This document shows positions 32,034-39,052 of a DNA stretch of 64,000 nt, one piece after another. The DNA is taken from NCBI RefSeq assembly GCF_900115135.1, contig NZ_FOVK01000002.1:194512-258511 (forward strand), written 5' to 3'. The notes beneath the pieces were generated by a model. It searched no databases, had not been told where the DNA came from, and saw only the letters and a list, made by a program, of their open reading frames with translations. Numbering within the stretch: position 1 is the first letter of the stretch; every line of letters begins with the position of its first letter. The DNA is from Proteiniclasticum ruminis. Its GTDB lineage: Bacteria; Bacillota; Clostridia; Clostridiales; Clostridiaceae. Position numbers and translations under genes: made by a program.

Positions 32034-33386
32034 ATGAGACGATTGAAACTGTCCACTAAAATCACCTGGAACTACGCCCTGATCTTCACCAGCATTCTTC
32101 TCATCATCAATCTGGCTGTTTTTTTCAGCACTCAGCTGTATAACAGGCTCAGTGCCAACAATGAGGTGGAGCAGCTGGCGGGGGCTCTGGAAGAGAAGCT
32201 TCTTTCAGGAGAAGCGCTTACCCGGGAGATGTTCTGGGAAGAAGGGATCCTGTATCCTCTCTATGCCGAGGCGGAGTCCGGAGATACACTTATAAAGTCA
32301 GAAGAACTTCTGAACCTCACGAATCAGGACGAATGGCTTATGGAAAGAACCCTGGGGGAGGGAAAAAAGAGCTCCGATGATCTTGTCATAGAGGAACTTC
32401 GGGTGGCTGCTCCTTCAGGTATTGTCACGTTACGCGTGGTGAAGGATCTTTCGGTATATCATTTTATGAACTCTGTGACCTTGGTGACCCTCATCATCGC
32501 TTCTCTTTTGGGGATTCTGGTGAGCTATGTGGTGGGATACTTCATGTCCAGACAGAGTTTTCAGCCCATCCTTGCCATGACCAAATCCGCTGCGGCCATT
32601 GGACCGTCCAATCTTCATGACCGCATTGAGGTGCCGGAGGTGAAGGATGAGCTGAAGGAGCTATCTGAAACCTTCAATGGACTTCTGGACAGAATCGATG
32701 ATGCTTATTCCAAGCAGGCCCAGTTTGTATCGGATGCTTCTCATGAGCTGAGAACGCCTCTTACGGTGATCAAGGGCTACAACGATCTTCTGAACCGGTG
32801 GGGAAAAGAAGATCCTGAAATCCTATCAGAAGCCATTGAGGCCATCCGGCTGGAAACGGACAATATGAGCATGCTGGTGGAGAATCTTCTCTTCATTGCA
32901 AAGGGAGAGAACCGGAAAATGAAACTGTCTCCTGTTACTTTTTCGGTGAAGGAGCTTCTTGCGGAAACGGCCAAGGATTTTTCACTCAGTGTGCCAGGCA
33001 GAGTGTTTCAGGTGGAGGCCGAAGAGTTTTCGGTGACCCAGGACCGCAGAATGATGAAGCAGCTTTTAAGAATTTTTTTGGAGAACAGTGTGAAATTCAC
33101 GAAAGAGAGCAGCACCATCACCCTGCGCGCCAAGGATCAGGGAGACCGGTACTGTCTTCAGGTGGAGGATCAGGGAGAAGGCATCGCCAAGGAGGACCTG
33201 AAGAATGTCTTCGAGCGTTTCTATGTGGGAGAAAAGGCAAGAACCAAGGACAAGGCGGGTTCGGGCCTGGGTCTATCCATTGCAAAATGGATTGTGGATA
33301 CCCACGGAGGAGAAGTACAGGCAAAGAGCACTCTTGGGGAAGGAACCACCATGGAAGCCGTGTTTCCTAAGACCATGCAGATCTAA
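32034..33386 (+). CDS. Sensor histidine kinase (HisKA, ArlS-like)
   Basis: 450 aa. Two membrane spans (about 12-33 and 145-170) flank an extracellular sensor domain of about 110 residues. A HAMP linker follows, then HisKA with phospho-acceptor His in SDASHELRTPL (about 237), N-box ENSVKF, G1 DQGEGI and G2 GSGLGLSIAK. GTG 32031 is an alternative start one codon earlier. It is partner of the OmpR regulator just upstream. The signal sensed cannot be read. Confidence 0.95.
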   Translation: MRRLKLSTKITWNYALIFTSILLIINLAVFFSTQLYNRLSANNEVEQLAGALEEKLLSGEALTREMFWEEGILYPLYAEAESGDTLIKSEELLNLTNQDEWLMERTLGEGKKSSDDLVIEELRVAAPSGIVTLRVVKDLSVYHFMNSVTLVTLIIASLLGILVSYVVGYFMSRQSFQPILAMTKSAAAIGPSNLHDRIEVPEVKDELKELSETFNGLLDRIDDAYSKQAQFVSDASHELRTPLTVIKGYNDLLNRWGKEDPEILSEAIEAIRLETDNMSMLVENLLFIAKGENRKMKLSPVTFSVKELLAETAKDFSLSVPGRVFQVEAEEFSVTQDRRMMKQLLRIFLENSVKFTKESSTITLRAKDQGDRYCLQVEDQGEGIAKEDLKNVFERFYVGEKARTKDKAGSGLGLSIAKWIVDTHGGEVQAKSTLGEGTTMEAVFPKTMQI

Positions 33387-33411
33387 GCAGCAAATTTTGC
33401 TGCTTTTTTTG
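33386..33411 (+). terminator. Terminator of two-component operon
   Basis: AGCAGCA/TGCTGCT stem directly after the kinase stop codon, then T7. Confidence 0.88.
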
Positions 33412-33543
33412 TTTTCATTTTGAATAAAGAATTATATAATAAGTAGTACTACAATCATTTCTTCCTTCGACATAAAAATATGACATTCATACCCGGGAAG
33501 TGTGGTAATGGTGATGGAGATATGGGCAAAATAGGAGTTGGAA

Positions 33544-35496
33544 ATGAAAAATATCAGATGGGTTTTTGTTTTTATGTCGATTCTGACCGCTGTGGGCATT
33601 GGTTTTTATTATGTTTTTATGGGGAACTCAACTTTATATGTAAAAGATGGGAGTCTGGACTTCACGAGTATAGAGTGGCCGGAAAGAAGCTACATTGAAC
33701 TCAACGGAGAGTGGGAGTTCTATTATAACGAACTCATCCAGCCGGGGCATTTTGAGGGAAAGGAGAAAAGGTACATTAAAGTGCCTGGTATCTGGAGCCG
33801 GGATGTGGAAGGGGAGACTTATCCAGTTAAAGGTTTTGGGACGTACCGTCTTCTTCTGAAGAATGTGCCCAAAGAGAGCGATGTGGCGCTGAAAAAAACC
33901 AGTATCCGCAATGCCAGCAGAATTTATATCAATGGGGAACTTATGGCAGAGGATGGGGTGGTGTCCGAAACCCTCGAAGAAAGTGTTCCTGGAAATCAGC
34001 CTCAGCTGATTTTTCTGCGCTTACCAGAAGGAGAGACGGAAATTGTCCTTCATGTATCCAACCATGAGTATGTGCATGGGGGCATCGCAAGGCCATTACA
34101 GTTCGGAGATCCGGTGGCGCTCCAGAACCGTCATGACCGGAATCTTCTTTTTGAGTTTTCCATGACCACGGTGAGTGTTCTGGTGGGGCTTCTTTACCTT
34201 ATTTTATATCTGTCCAGCAGCTATTACCGGAAGGAAGAACCTGCAGTGCTGTCTCTGTCTCTGAGTACCATTTTTCTGGGGCTCATGGGCACCATGTACG
34301 GGGAACGGATTTTAGGGATCCTCTTTCCTTCACTCAGTATGGATGGGATATTCCGAATCGGTCATGGACTGGCAGCCAGTGCTATGCTCTGGATGCTTTC
34401 TCTGTTTCACAAGCTGTATGAGGATTTTCTCCCAAGGCTTCATAAGAATGTGCTTAGTGTGATTTTTGGAATGATGTTTGTTTTTATTCTGTTTTTCCCC
34501 TTACATATCTATATGTATGCCTTGCAGTTTTATTTTTATTTTTCCACCATGGTGTTTTTCGTGCTCTGGGTCCGTGTGCTGAGCTGGATTTTTCGAAGGC
34601 GAAGCGACCTGGAAAAGAACATCACCGAGCATCTTCTCTATGCCGCTGCGATTTTTTCCGCATTCTTGTTCTATTTTGATGAAATGCTCTACAGCATTGG
34701 CAATACAGACACCATGCATCTTTCGTTTCTTGCCATTGGGATGTACAGTGTGGCCATGGCGTCTCTTCTCTTGTACCGGTATACCCTTCACTACAGAAGA
34801 AGTAGGGAGCTGTCCATGGAGCTTATGCAGACCCTGGATGAACTTGCAAAGCAGCACAATATGGTGGAGGAGAAGGAGATGTCCTTCCTTCAGGCCCAGA
34901 TCAAACCCCATTTTCTATTTAACACGCTCAATGTCATTTCCTCGCAGATTCTGGTGGATCCTGAAAAAGCCCATGGCCTGGTGTCTTCCTTGGGAGAGTA
35001 TCTCCATGCGAAGTTTGACTTTGAAAACACCCACAAGTGGATTCATCTGGAGGAGGAACTTTCCATGGTGGGGTCTTATCTGGAGCTGGAACAGTCCAGG
35101 TTTGAGGAGCGGCTGAGGGTCATTTGGGACGTGGAGGATAACCTTCATTTTCTCCTTCCTCCTTTTACGCTTCAACCTCTGGTGGAGAATGCCATCCGTC
35201 ATGGGCTCATGGAAACTATGGAAGGCGGCACGGTGAAGATTTCTGTGTATCAGAAAGAGAAGAATTATATCATTTCCGTTTCAGATGATGGCGTGGGGAT
35301 TCCAGAAGAGATCGTCCGGTCGGTCCTGGAAAAAGAGGAACTGAACCGTGGCGTTGGTCTTATCAATGTGCACAGAAGACTGAAACATCTTTATGAGGAA
35401 GGACTTCATATAGAAAGCGGTTTGGATGAAGGCACTCTGGTTTATTTTTTAATACCTGTAGAGGATGTGAATACAAATGAAATATGTGCTGATTGA
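33544..35496 (+). CDS. 7TMR-DISM sensor histidine kinase (LytS-type kinase domain)
   Basis: 650 aa. An N-terminal span (5-25) is followed by an extracellular jelly-roll domain (about 45-200, 7TMR-DISMED2-like, with ELNGEWEFYYNEL and VPGIWSR). Seven spans (about 205-400), a coiled coil, then a His_kinase domain follow, with QIKPHFLFNTLN (H456), ENAIRHGL and DDGVGIPEE. The jelly roll may bind a carbohydrate or similar ligand. ATG 33544 follows AGGAG; an in-frame TTG at 33538 overlaps that site. It overlaps the response regulator gene by 20 bp. Confidence 0.92.
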   Translation: MKNIRWVFVFMSILTAVGIGFYYVFMGNSTLYVKDGSLDFTSIEWPERSYIELNGEWEFYYNELIQPGHFEGKEKRYIKVPGIWSRDVEGETYPVKGFGTYRLLLKNVPKESDVALKKTSIRNASRIYINGELMAEDGVVSETLEESVPGNQPQLIFLRLPEGETEIVLHVSNHEYVHGGIARPLQFGDPVALQNRHDRNLLFEFSMTTVSVLVGLLYLILYLSSSYYRKEEPAVLSLSLSTIFLGLMGTMYGERILGILFPSLSMDGIFRIGHGLAASAMLWMLSLFHKLYEDFLPRLHKNVLSVIFGMMFVFILFFPLHIYMYALQFYFYFSTMVFFVLWVRVLSWIFRRRSDLEKNITEHLLYAAAIFSAFLFYFDEMLYSIGNTDTMHLSFLAIGMYSVAMASLLLYRYTLHYRRSRELSMELMQTLDELAKQHNMVEEKEMSFLQAQIKPHFLFNTLNVISSQILVDPEKAHGLVSSLGEYLHAKFDFENTHKWIHLEEELSMVGSYLELEQSRFEERLRVIWDVEDNLHFLLPPFTLQPLVENAIRHGLMETMEGGTVKISVYQKEKNYIISVSDDGVGIPEEIVRSVLEKEELNRGVGLINVHRRLKHLYEEGLHIESGLDEGTLVYFLIPVEDVNTNEICAD

Positions 35497-36598
35497 TGAT
35501 GAAAGAATGGCAGTGGAGCATCTGAAGGTGCTGCTTCTGAAAACAGGAAGGATCAAAGAGCAGGACCTGGTGAGCTTCACCAACCCCATGGATGCCATCC
35601 ACTTTATAGAGAAAGAAAAGCCCCAGGTGGTTTTTGCAGACATCGAAATGCCCATGGTATCCGGCATTACACTGGCTTCCAGAGTGAGAAGCTCCTGTCC
35701 GGGGATTGAGGTGGTTTTTGTCACTGCCCATAAGCAGTACGCCGTGGAAGCCTTCGAGCAGTATGCGCTGGACTACCTCTTAAAACCCCTCATGCTGGAG
35801 CGGGTGAAAAAGACCGTGGAACGAATTGAAGAGCGTCTGAAGGAGAAGTCGGTGTTTTCTCCCATGGATTCTCCGAAGATCCTCATAAAGCTCATGGGAG
35901 ATGCCGGTACGTTCAAAGATGGGATGATGCTGGATTATAAATGGCGTTCGGGTAAGATTCGGGAGCTCTTTGTGTTTCTTCTTCATAACCGGCATAGGTT
36001 TGTATCCAAGTATGATATCTTTGATGCGCTGATTCCGGAAGAGGATCCAGAGAAAAGTTCAGCCACGCTCAATATGATTCTTTATCGGCTGCGGAATAAA
36101 TTGCAGCAGCATGATCTCCCCATCGTCATCAAGTTTCAGGATGATGCCTATAAACTGGTCTATCCAGATGAAGTGCAGGTGGATGTGGATCTTTGGGAGC
36201 AGCATCTCAAAACGACGCCCATCATCACTGAGAACAATCTCAGCACATGCCTGAACTATATTGCGCTGGCAGAAGGTCCCTATCTGAAAAATCTCGATTA
36301 TCCATGGCTTGTGGACCAGCATGAGATCTATCAGGAGAAATACCTGGAAAGACTGAGAAAAATCGGAGATTTTTATTTTACTCACCGGTACTATGAGGAA
36401 GCGCTGGAAATTTACCGAAAAGTATACAAGGAAGAACCTCTCAATGAGCGGCTGAATATAAGGCTTCTGGAAATCATGGGGCTGCTCCGGAATGAACGGG
36501 GGAGAATGCATCTGTTTGAAGAAATGAAGGAAACCTATGAGGCGTTAGGTGTCCCACTTCCCTCGGCGGTGCTGGACTTCTACAATAAACAGTCCTAG
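35477..36598 (+). CDS. Response regulator with SARP-like output (winged helix plus BTAD)
   Basis: 373 aa. The receiver domain (1-125) has D7-D8 and phospho-acceptor D55 (VFADIEMP). The output is not LytTR. A winged-helix domain (about 140-235; SGKIRELFVFLLHNRHRFVS, SSATLNMILYRLRNKL) is followed by a helical BTAD-like domain (about 240-373; LERLRKIGDFYFTHRYYEEA). This SARP-type output is uncommon next to LytS-type kinases, which usually have LytTR partners. Its start lies inside the kinase gene. Targets are unknown. Confidence 0.88.
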   Translation: MKYVLIDDERMAVEHLKVLLLKTGRIKEQDLVSFTNPMDAIHFIEKEKPQVVFADIEMPMVSGITLASRVRSSCPGIEVVFVTAHKQYAVEAFEQYALDYLLKPLMLERVKKTVERIEERLKEKSVFSPMDSPKILIKLMGDAGTFKDGMMLDYKWRSGKIRELFVFLLHNRHRFVSKYDIFDALIPEEDPEKSSATLNMILYRLRNKLQQHDLPIVIKFQDDAYKLVYPDEVQVDVDLWEQHLKTTPIITENNLSTCLNYIALAEGPYLKNLDYPWLVDQHEIYQEKYLERLRKIGDFYFTHRYYEEALEIYRKVYKEEPLNERLNIRLLEIMGLLRNERGRMHLFEEMKETYEALGVPLPSAVLDFYNKQS

Positions 36599-36603
36599 AA
36601 TGG

Positions 36604-36645
36604 AAAAGGACCAGGCGCTCGTGAAAAGCAACTGGTCCTTTTTTT
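36604..36645. terminator. Bidirectional terminator
   Basis: AAAAGGACCAG (36604-36614) pairs with CTGGTCCTT (36632-36640), then T tract. It lies between convergent genes. Confidence 0.88.
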
Positions 36646-36650
36646 GATTC

Positions 36651-37175
36651 TTACTTAGAATTCTTTTTTTCTGGGAGTTTTTTTACTGGAATTTTCTTGA
36701 AGCTTGCTTTTTTGTCTTTTCCAAAGCTCTTCAGCATAAACCAGTAGTAGGCCTGAGTGATGCCGTTTCGAATCATTCTCCAGGTTACCTGCAGGACAAA
36801 TCCGGCGATGATGGACATCAGGATGCCCATATAGAAATTGTAGTAAGGATCCACGTCCTTAAGATCATAAATATAGATTTCCCAACGTTTCAGGAAGAAT
36901 ACCACCTGCGAGGCCAGGATCCCCACGGTCATGACTCTGGCAATAATGGGCAGCTTCATGAAAAAGAGAATCAGAATAATGAGTCCCAAGGCTCCATAGA
37001 GGAACAGATAGGAATCAAAAAGCTCGGGAAGTGGTTTGATTTCAAGAACAGTCAGCGGATCCCAGTTGTAGATGTACACTTCACCGATGGTGTGTGCCAC
37101 AAAGAATAAAAGCATGGGGATCAGCCGTACTATGAACGCCTGGATGAACCAGATTGTTTTCCAAAGGTATTTCAT
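36651..37175 (-). CDS. Membrane protein of unknown function, 4 spans
   Basis: 174 aa, not recognised. Four hydrophobic spans (about 10-30, 50-70, 75-95 and 112-135) and a Lys-rich cytosolic tail ending KKLPEKKNSK. The first and second spans are separated by an acidic, aromatic loop. GGAGG lies 7 bp before the ATG, so the gene is real. The 37176-37420 upstream gap contains an inverted repeat (37223-37260) and TATAAT on the minus strand, probably its promoter region. Confidence 0.75.
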   Translation of the reverse strand: MKYLWKTIWFIQAFIVRLIPMLLFFVAHTIGEVYIYNWDPLTVLEIKPLPELFDSYLFLYGALGLIILILFFMKLPIIARVMTVGILASQVVFFLKRWEIYIYDLKDVDPYYNFYMGILMSIIAGFVLQVTWRMIRNGITQAYYWFMLKSFGKDKKASFKKIPVKKLPEKKNSK

Positions 37176-37370
37176 AAACTAGCCTCCAAAATAATAGCAC
37201 TACATATCATTATATCATGAATAGAAGGCTTCAGCTGGTTTTTCTGTAAGAAGCCTTTCTCGTTTCATTCTTTTCAAGTATACCTCAGGCATTTAAGTTT
37301 TTCCAAGAGAAATCCTGAAAATCTTCTTAAAGATGGAGCTCAGGGACGCTTTTTTTGTGAATGATTGAAG

Positions 37371-37410
37371 ACACAGCCAGAAAAGGCAGCTCTTTTCTGG
37401 CTGTGTTTTT
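37371..37410 (+). terminator. Strong hairpin with plus-strand T run
   Basis: Perfect 15-bp arms (37371-37385 with 37392-37406), 6-nt loop, T run on the plus strand only. Genes on both sides are on the minus strand, so it may end an antisense or small RNA, or block read-through. Confidence 0.6.
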
Positions 37411-37420
37411 TGCCCGTATT

Positions 37421-37618
37421 CTATGGGGTTCTGCTTTTCACATAGCGGAACAGAAGAAGAAGACCCGTAAGGATCAGCAGTACAAGGAGCAGAGTGAAAA
37501 GTCTTTCCTGCATGGAACTGTCAGCCAGAAGCACCGGACCGATACCGAAGAAGGTCACCAAAAGAAATGCTGTGAGAAAAAGAAGATTCACCAGAAAATG
37601 AAGTGGTTTTCTCGTCAC
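37421..37618 (-). CDS. Small two-span membrane protein (65 aa)
   Basis: Unknown function. Two hydrophobic helices (about 8-30 and 38-58) are separated by a short Asp/Ser/Glu loop, with basic residues at both ends (MTRKPLHFL, RYVKSRTP), so both ends should face the cytosol. GTG 37618 has GGAGGTG 7 bp upstream, strong support for translation. No partner is evident. Confidence 0.7.
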   Translation of the reverse strand: MTRKPLHFLVNLLFLTAFLLVTFFGIGPVLLADSSMQERLFTLLLVLLILTGLLLLFRYVKSRTP

Positions 37619-37756
37619 AAGGATGCACCTCCCGTCTGTCTTTTCTTCTATTGTACTGAAATTGGAAGAGAAAATAAAGTCAGGACTGATATCACCCAGA
37701 GAAATGTATGATAAAATAAAAAGTGGGCATTAAGACGATTTTAAAGTGCAGAAGGT

Positions 37757-37775
37757 ATACTGTGTAAAACAGTAT
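37757..37775 (+). promoter_or_regulatory. Inverted repeat near rhomboid-like gene promoter
   Basis: ATACTGT-GTAAA-ACAGTAT, perfect 7-bp arms. It overlaps a possible -10 box TATACT (37756-37761), suggesting an operator. Confidence 0.4.
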
Positions 37776-37806
37776 GGAATTTTTAGAAAGTTGGGTGTTA
37801 AGAGCA

Positions 37807-38631
37807 ATGAAATTAATTGATAAGCTGGACCGGCTGGTTTCAAAATTCGCCGTCCGGGATTTAATGAAATATGTGATGCTGGGATCTTTCCTGGTGTTCC
37901 TGGTGGATATGACCTCCAATGGTCTTCTCAGTGCGTTTCTTTATTTCAACAGAAACCTCATTTTAGAAGGACAGGTTTGGAGAGTGCTGACCTTCATTTT
38001 TGTGCCAGGATCCTCCAGTTTTTTTGTCATCATCAGTTTCCTGTTCTATTTCTATATTGGCAGGGTGCTGGAGATGGCCTGGGGAACTACGCGGTTTAAT
38101 ACCTACTACTTCCTTGGGGTTCTCATGTCCGTCATCGCAGGGTTCTTTATTGGCATCACCACCACCTATTATCTCAATATGACTCTGTTTTTGGCCTACG
38201 CAGCCACTTTCCCGGACAGTCAGGTAAATCTTTACTTTGTGCTGCCCATCAAAGTGAAGTTCCTTGGACTTCTCTATGGAGCCTTCATCGTGGTGGAATT
38301 CATCAGCGCTACCATGGCAGGCAGAATCGCCATCGGCGTGTCTTTATTGAACTTCCTTCTTTTCTTCGGGCCTGGGTTCATGAAGGTGCAAAACAGAAGA
38401 AGCAAGACCCAGAAGATCCGGCGGAACATCGAAGTGGCAAAATATACCACAAGAGTCCAGTCCATTCATAAATGCACCACCTGCGGCATTACAGAAAAGG
38501 ATGATCCCAATATGGAGTTCAGATACTGCAGCAAGTGTGAAGGCAACTATGAATACTGTGAGAAGCATATCAGAAATCACGAGCATAAATCCAAGATCAT
38601 CCAGATGGAAGACCGAAGAAGAGAGTCCTAA
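37807..38631 (+). CDS. Rhomboid-like membrane protein with C-terminal zinc-binding module
   Basis: 274 aa. Six spans (about 22-200) follow rhomboid topology, with GQVWRVLTFIFVP after the first. The catalytic GxSG of rhomboids is missing: the corresponding region reads YYLNMTLFLAYAATFP. It is probably a pseudoprotease, like derlins. The cytosolic tail holds CTTC-x14-CSKC-x6-C-xx-H-xxx-H, enough for two zinc ions in a cross-brace (B-box-like) layout. ATG 37807 has GGGTG 9 bp upstream. An ATG at 37774 lies within the inverted repeat and lacks a ribosome site. Confidence 0.75.
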   Translation: MKLIDKLDRLVSKFAVRDLMKYVMLGSFLVFLVDMTSNGLLSAFLYFNRNLILEGQVWRVLTFIFVPGSSSFFVIISFLFYFYIGRVLEMAWGTTRFNTYYFLGVLMSVIAGFFIGITTTYYLNMTLFLAYAATFPDSQVNLYFVLPIKVKFLGLLYGAFIVVEFISATMAGRIAIGVSLLNFLLFFGPGFMKVQNRRSKTQKIRRNIEVAKYTTRVQSIHKCTTCGITEKDDPNMEFRYCSKCEGNYEYCEKHIRNHEHKSKIIQMEDRRRES

Positions 38632-38724
38632 TACTCCTCTAAAACCTTTCTAGCAGAGTGATTTCACTTTAAGCTGAATTTTTTGAATTTGAGTTAAATT
38701 CACGTTCTTTTTCCGTAAAAGTCA

Positions 38725-38753
38725 TTGATTTTGGAAAAAGAACTGATTATACT
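38725..38753 (+). promoter_or_regulatory. Sigma-A promoter of possible small RNA or peptide
   Basis: TTGATT (38725-38730), exact 17-bp spacer, TATACT (38748-38753). Confidence 0.65.
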
Positions 38754-38759
38754 AAATTC

Positions 38760-38953
38760 GTGGTGCATGGATTGCACTGTGGAGATGAAGCGGGGCATCC
38801 GGATCTTTCAGAAGACTGGTGCTGCCAAAGTAGTCTCAACATTCTATGTGCCTAGCGAAAAGGAATCCCTTCAGCTAGGCTCATAACATCCATTGACATA
38901 GATTCACGTATAATGGGACCTTTCGGAGAAAAAACCGGAGGGTTTCTTTTTTT
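38760..38953 (+). ncRNA. Candidate 190-nt transcript (small RNA or leaderless 39-aa peptide)
   Basis: Begins just after a good promoter and ends at a hairpin (38919-38926 with 38935-38941) with a T7 run. Inside is a strong hairpin, GCCTAGC/GCTAGGC (38850-38856, 38874-38880), with inner AAGG/CCTT pairing. A 39-codon frame (38767-38886, opening MDCTVEMKRGIR) starts about 7 nt after the expected transcript start without a ribosome site, so it could only be leaderless. It may be the attenuated leader of the vWA gene 100 bp downstream, which has its own TATAAT (39010-39015). No known riboswitch was recognised. Confidence 0.4.
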
Positions 38954-39052
38954 GGGAAGAATCTAAAAGAAACTCAACATTTTGCTTTAAAGGTTGGGCC
39001 CACTTCGCGTATAATAGTACTAACAGATTGCCTTGTTAAGGAGGTTCTACAG

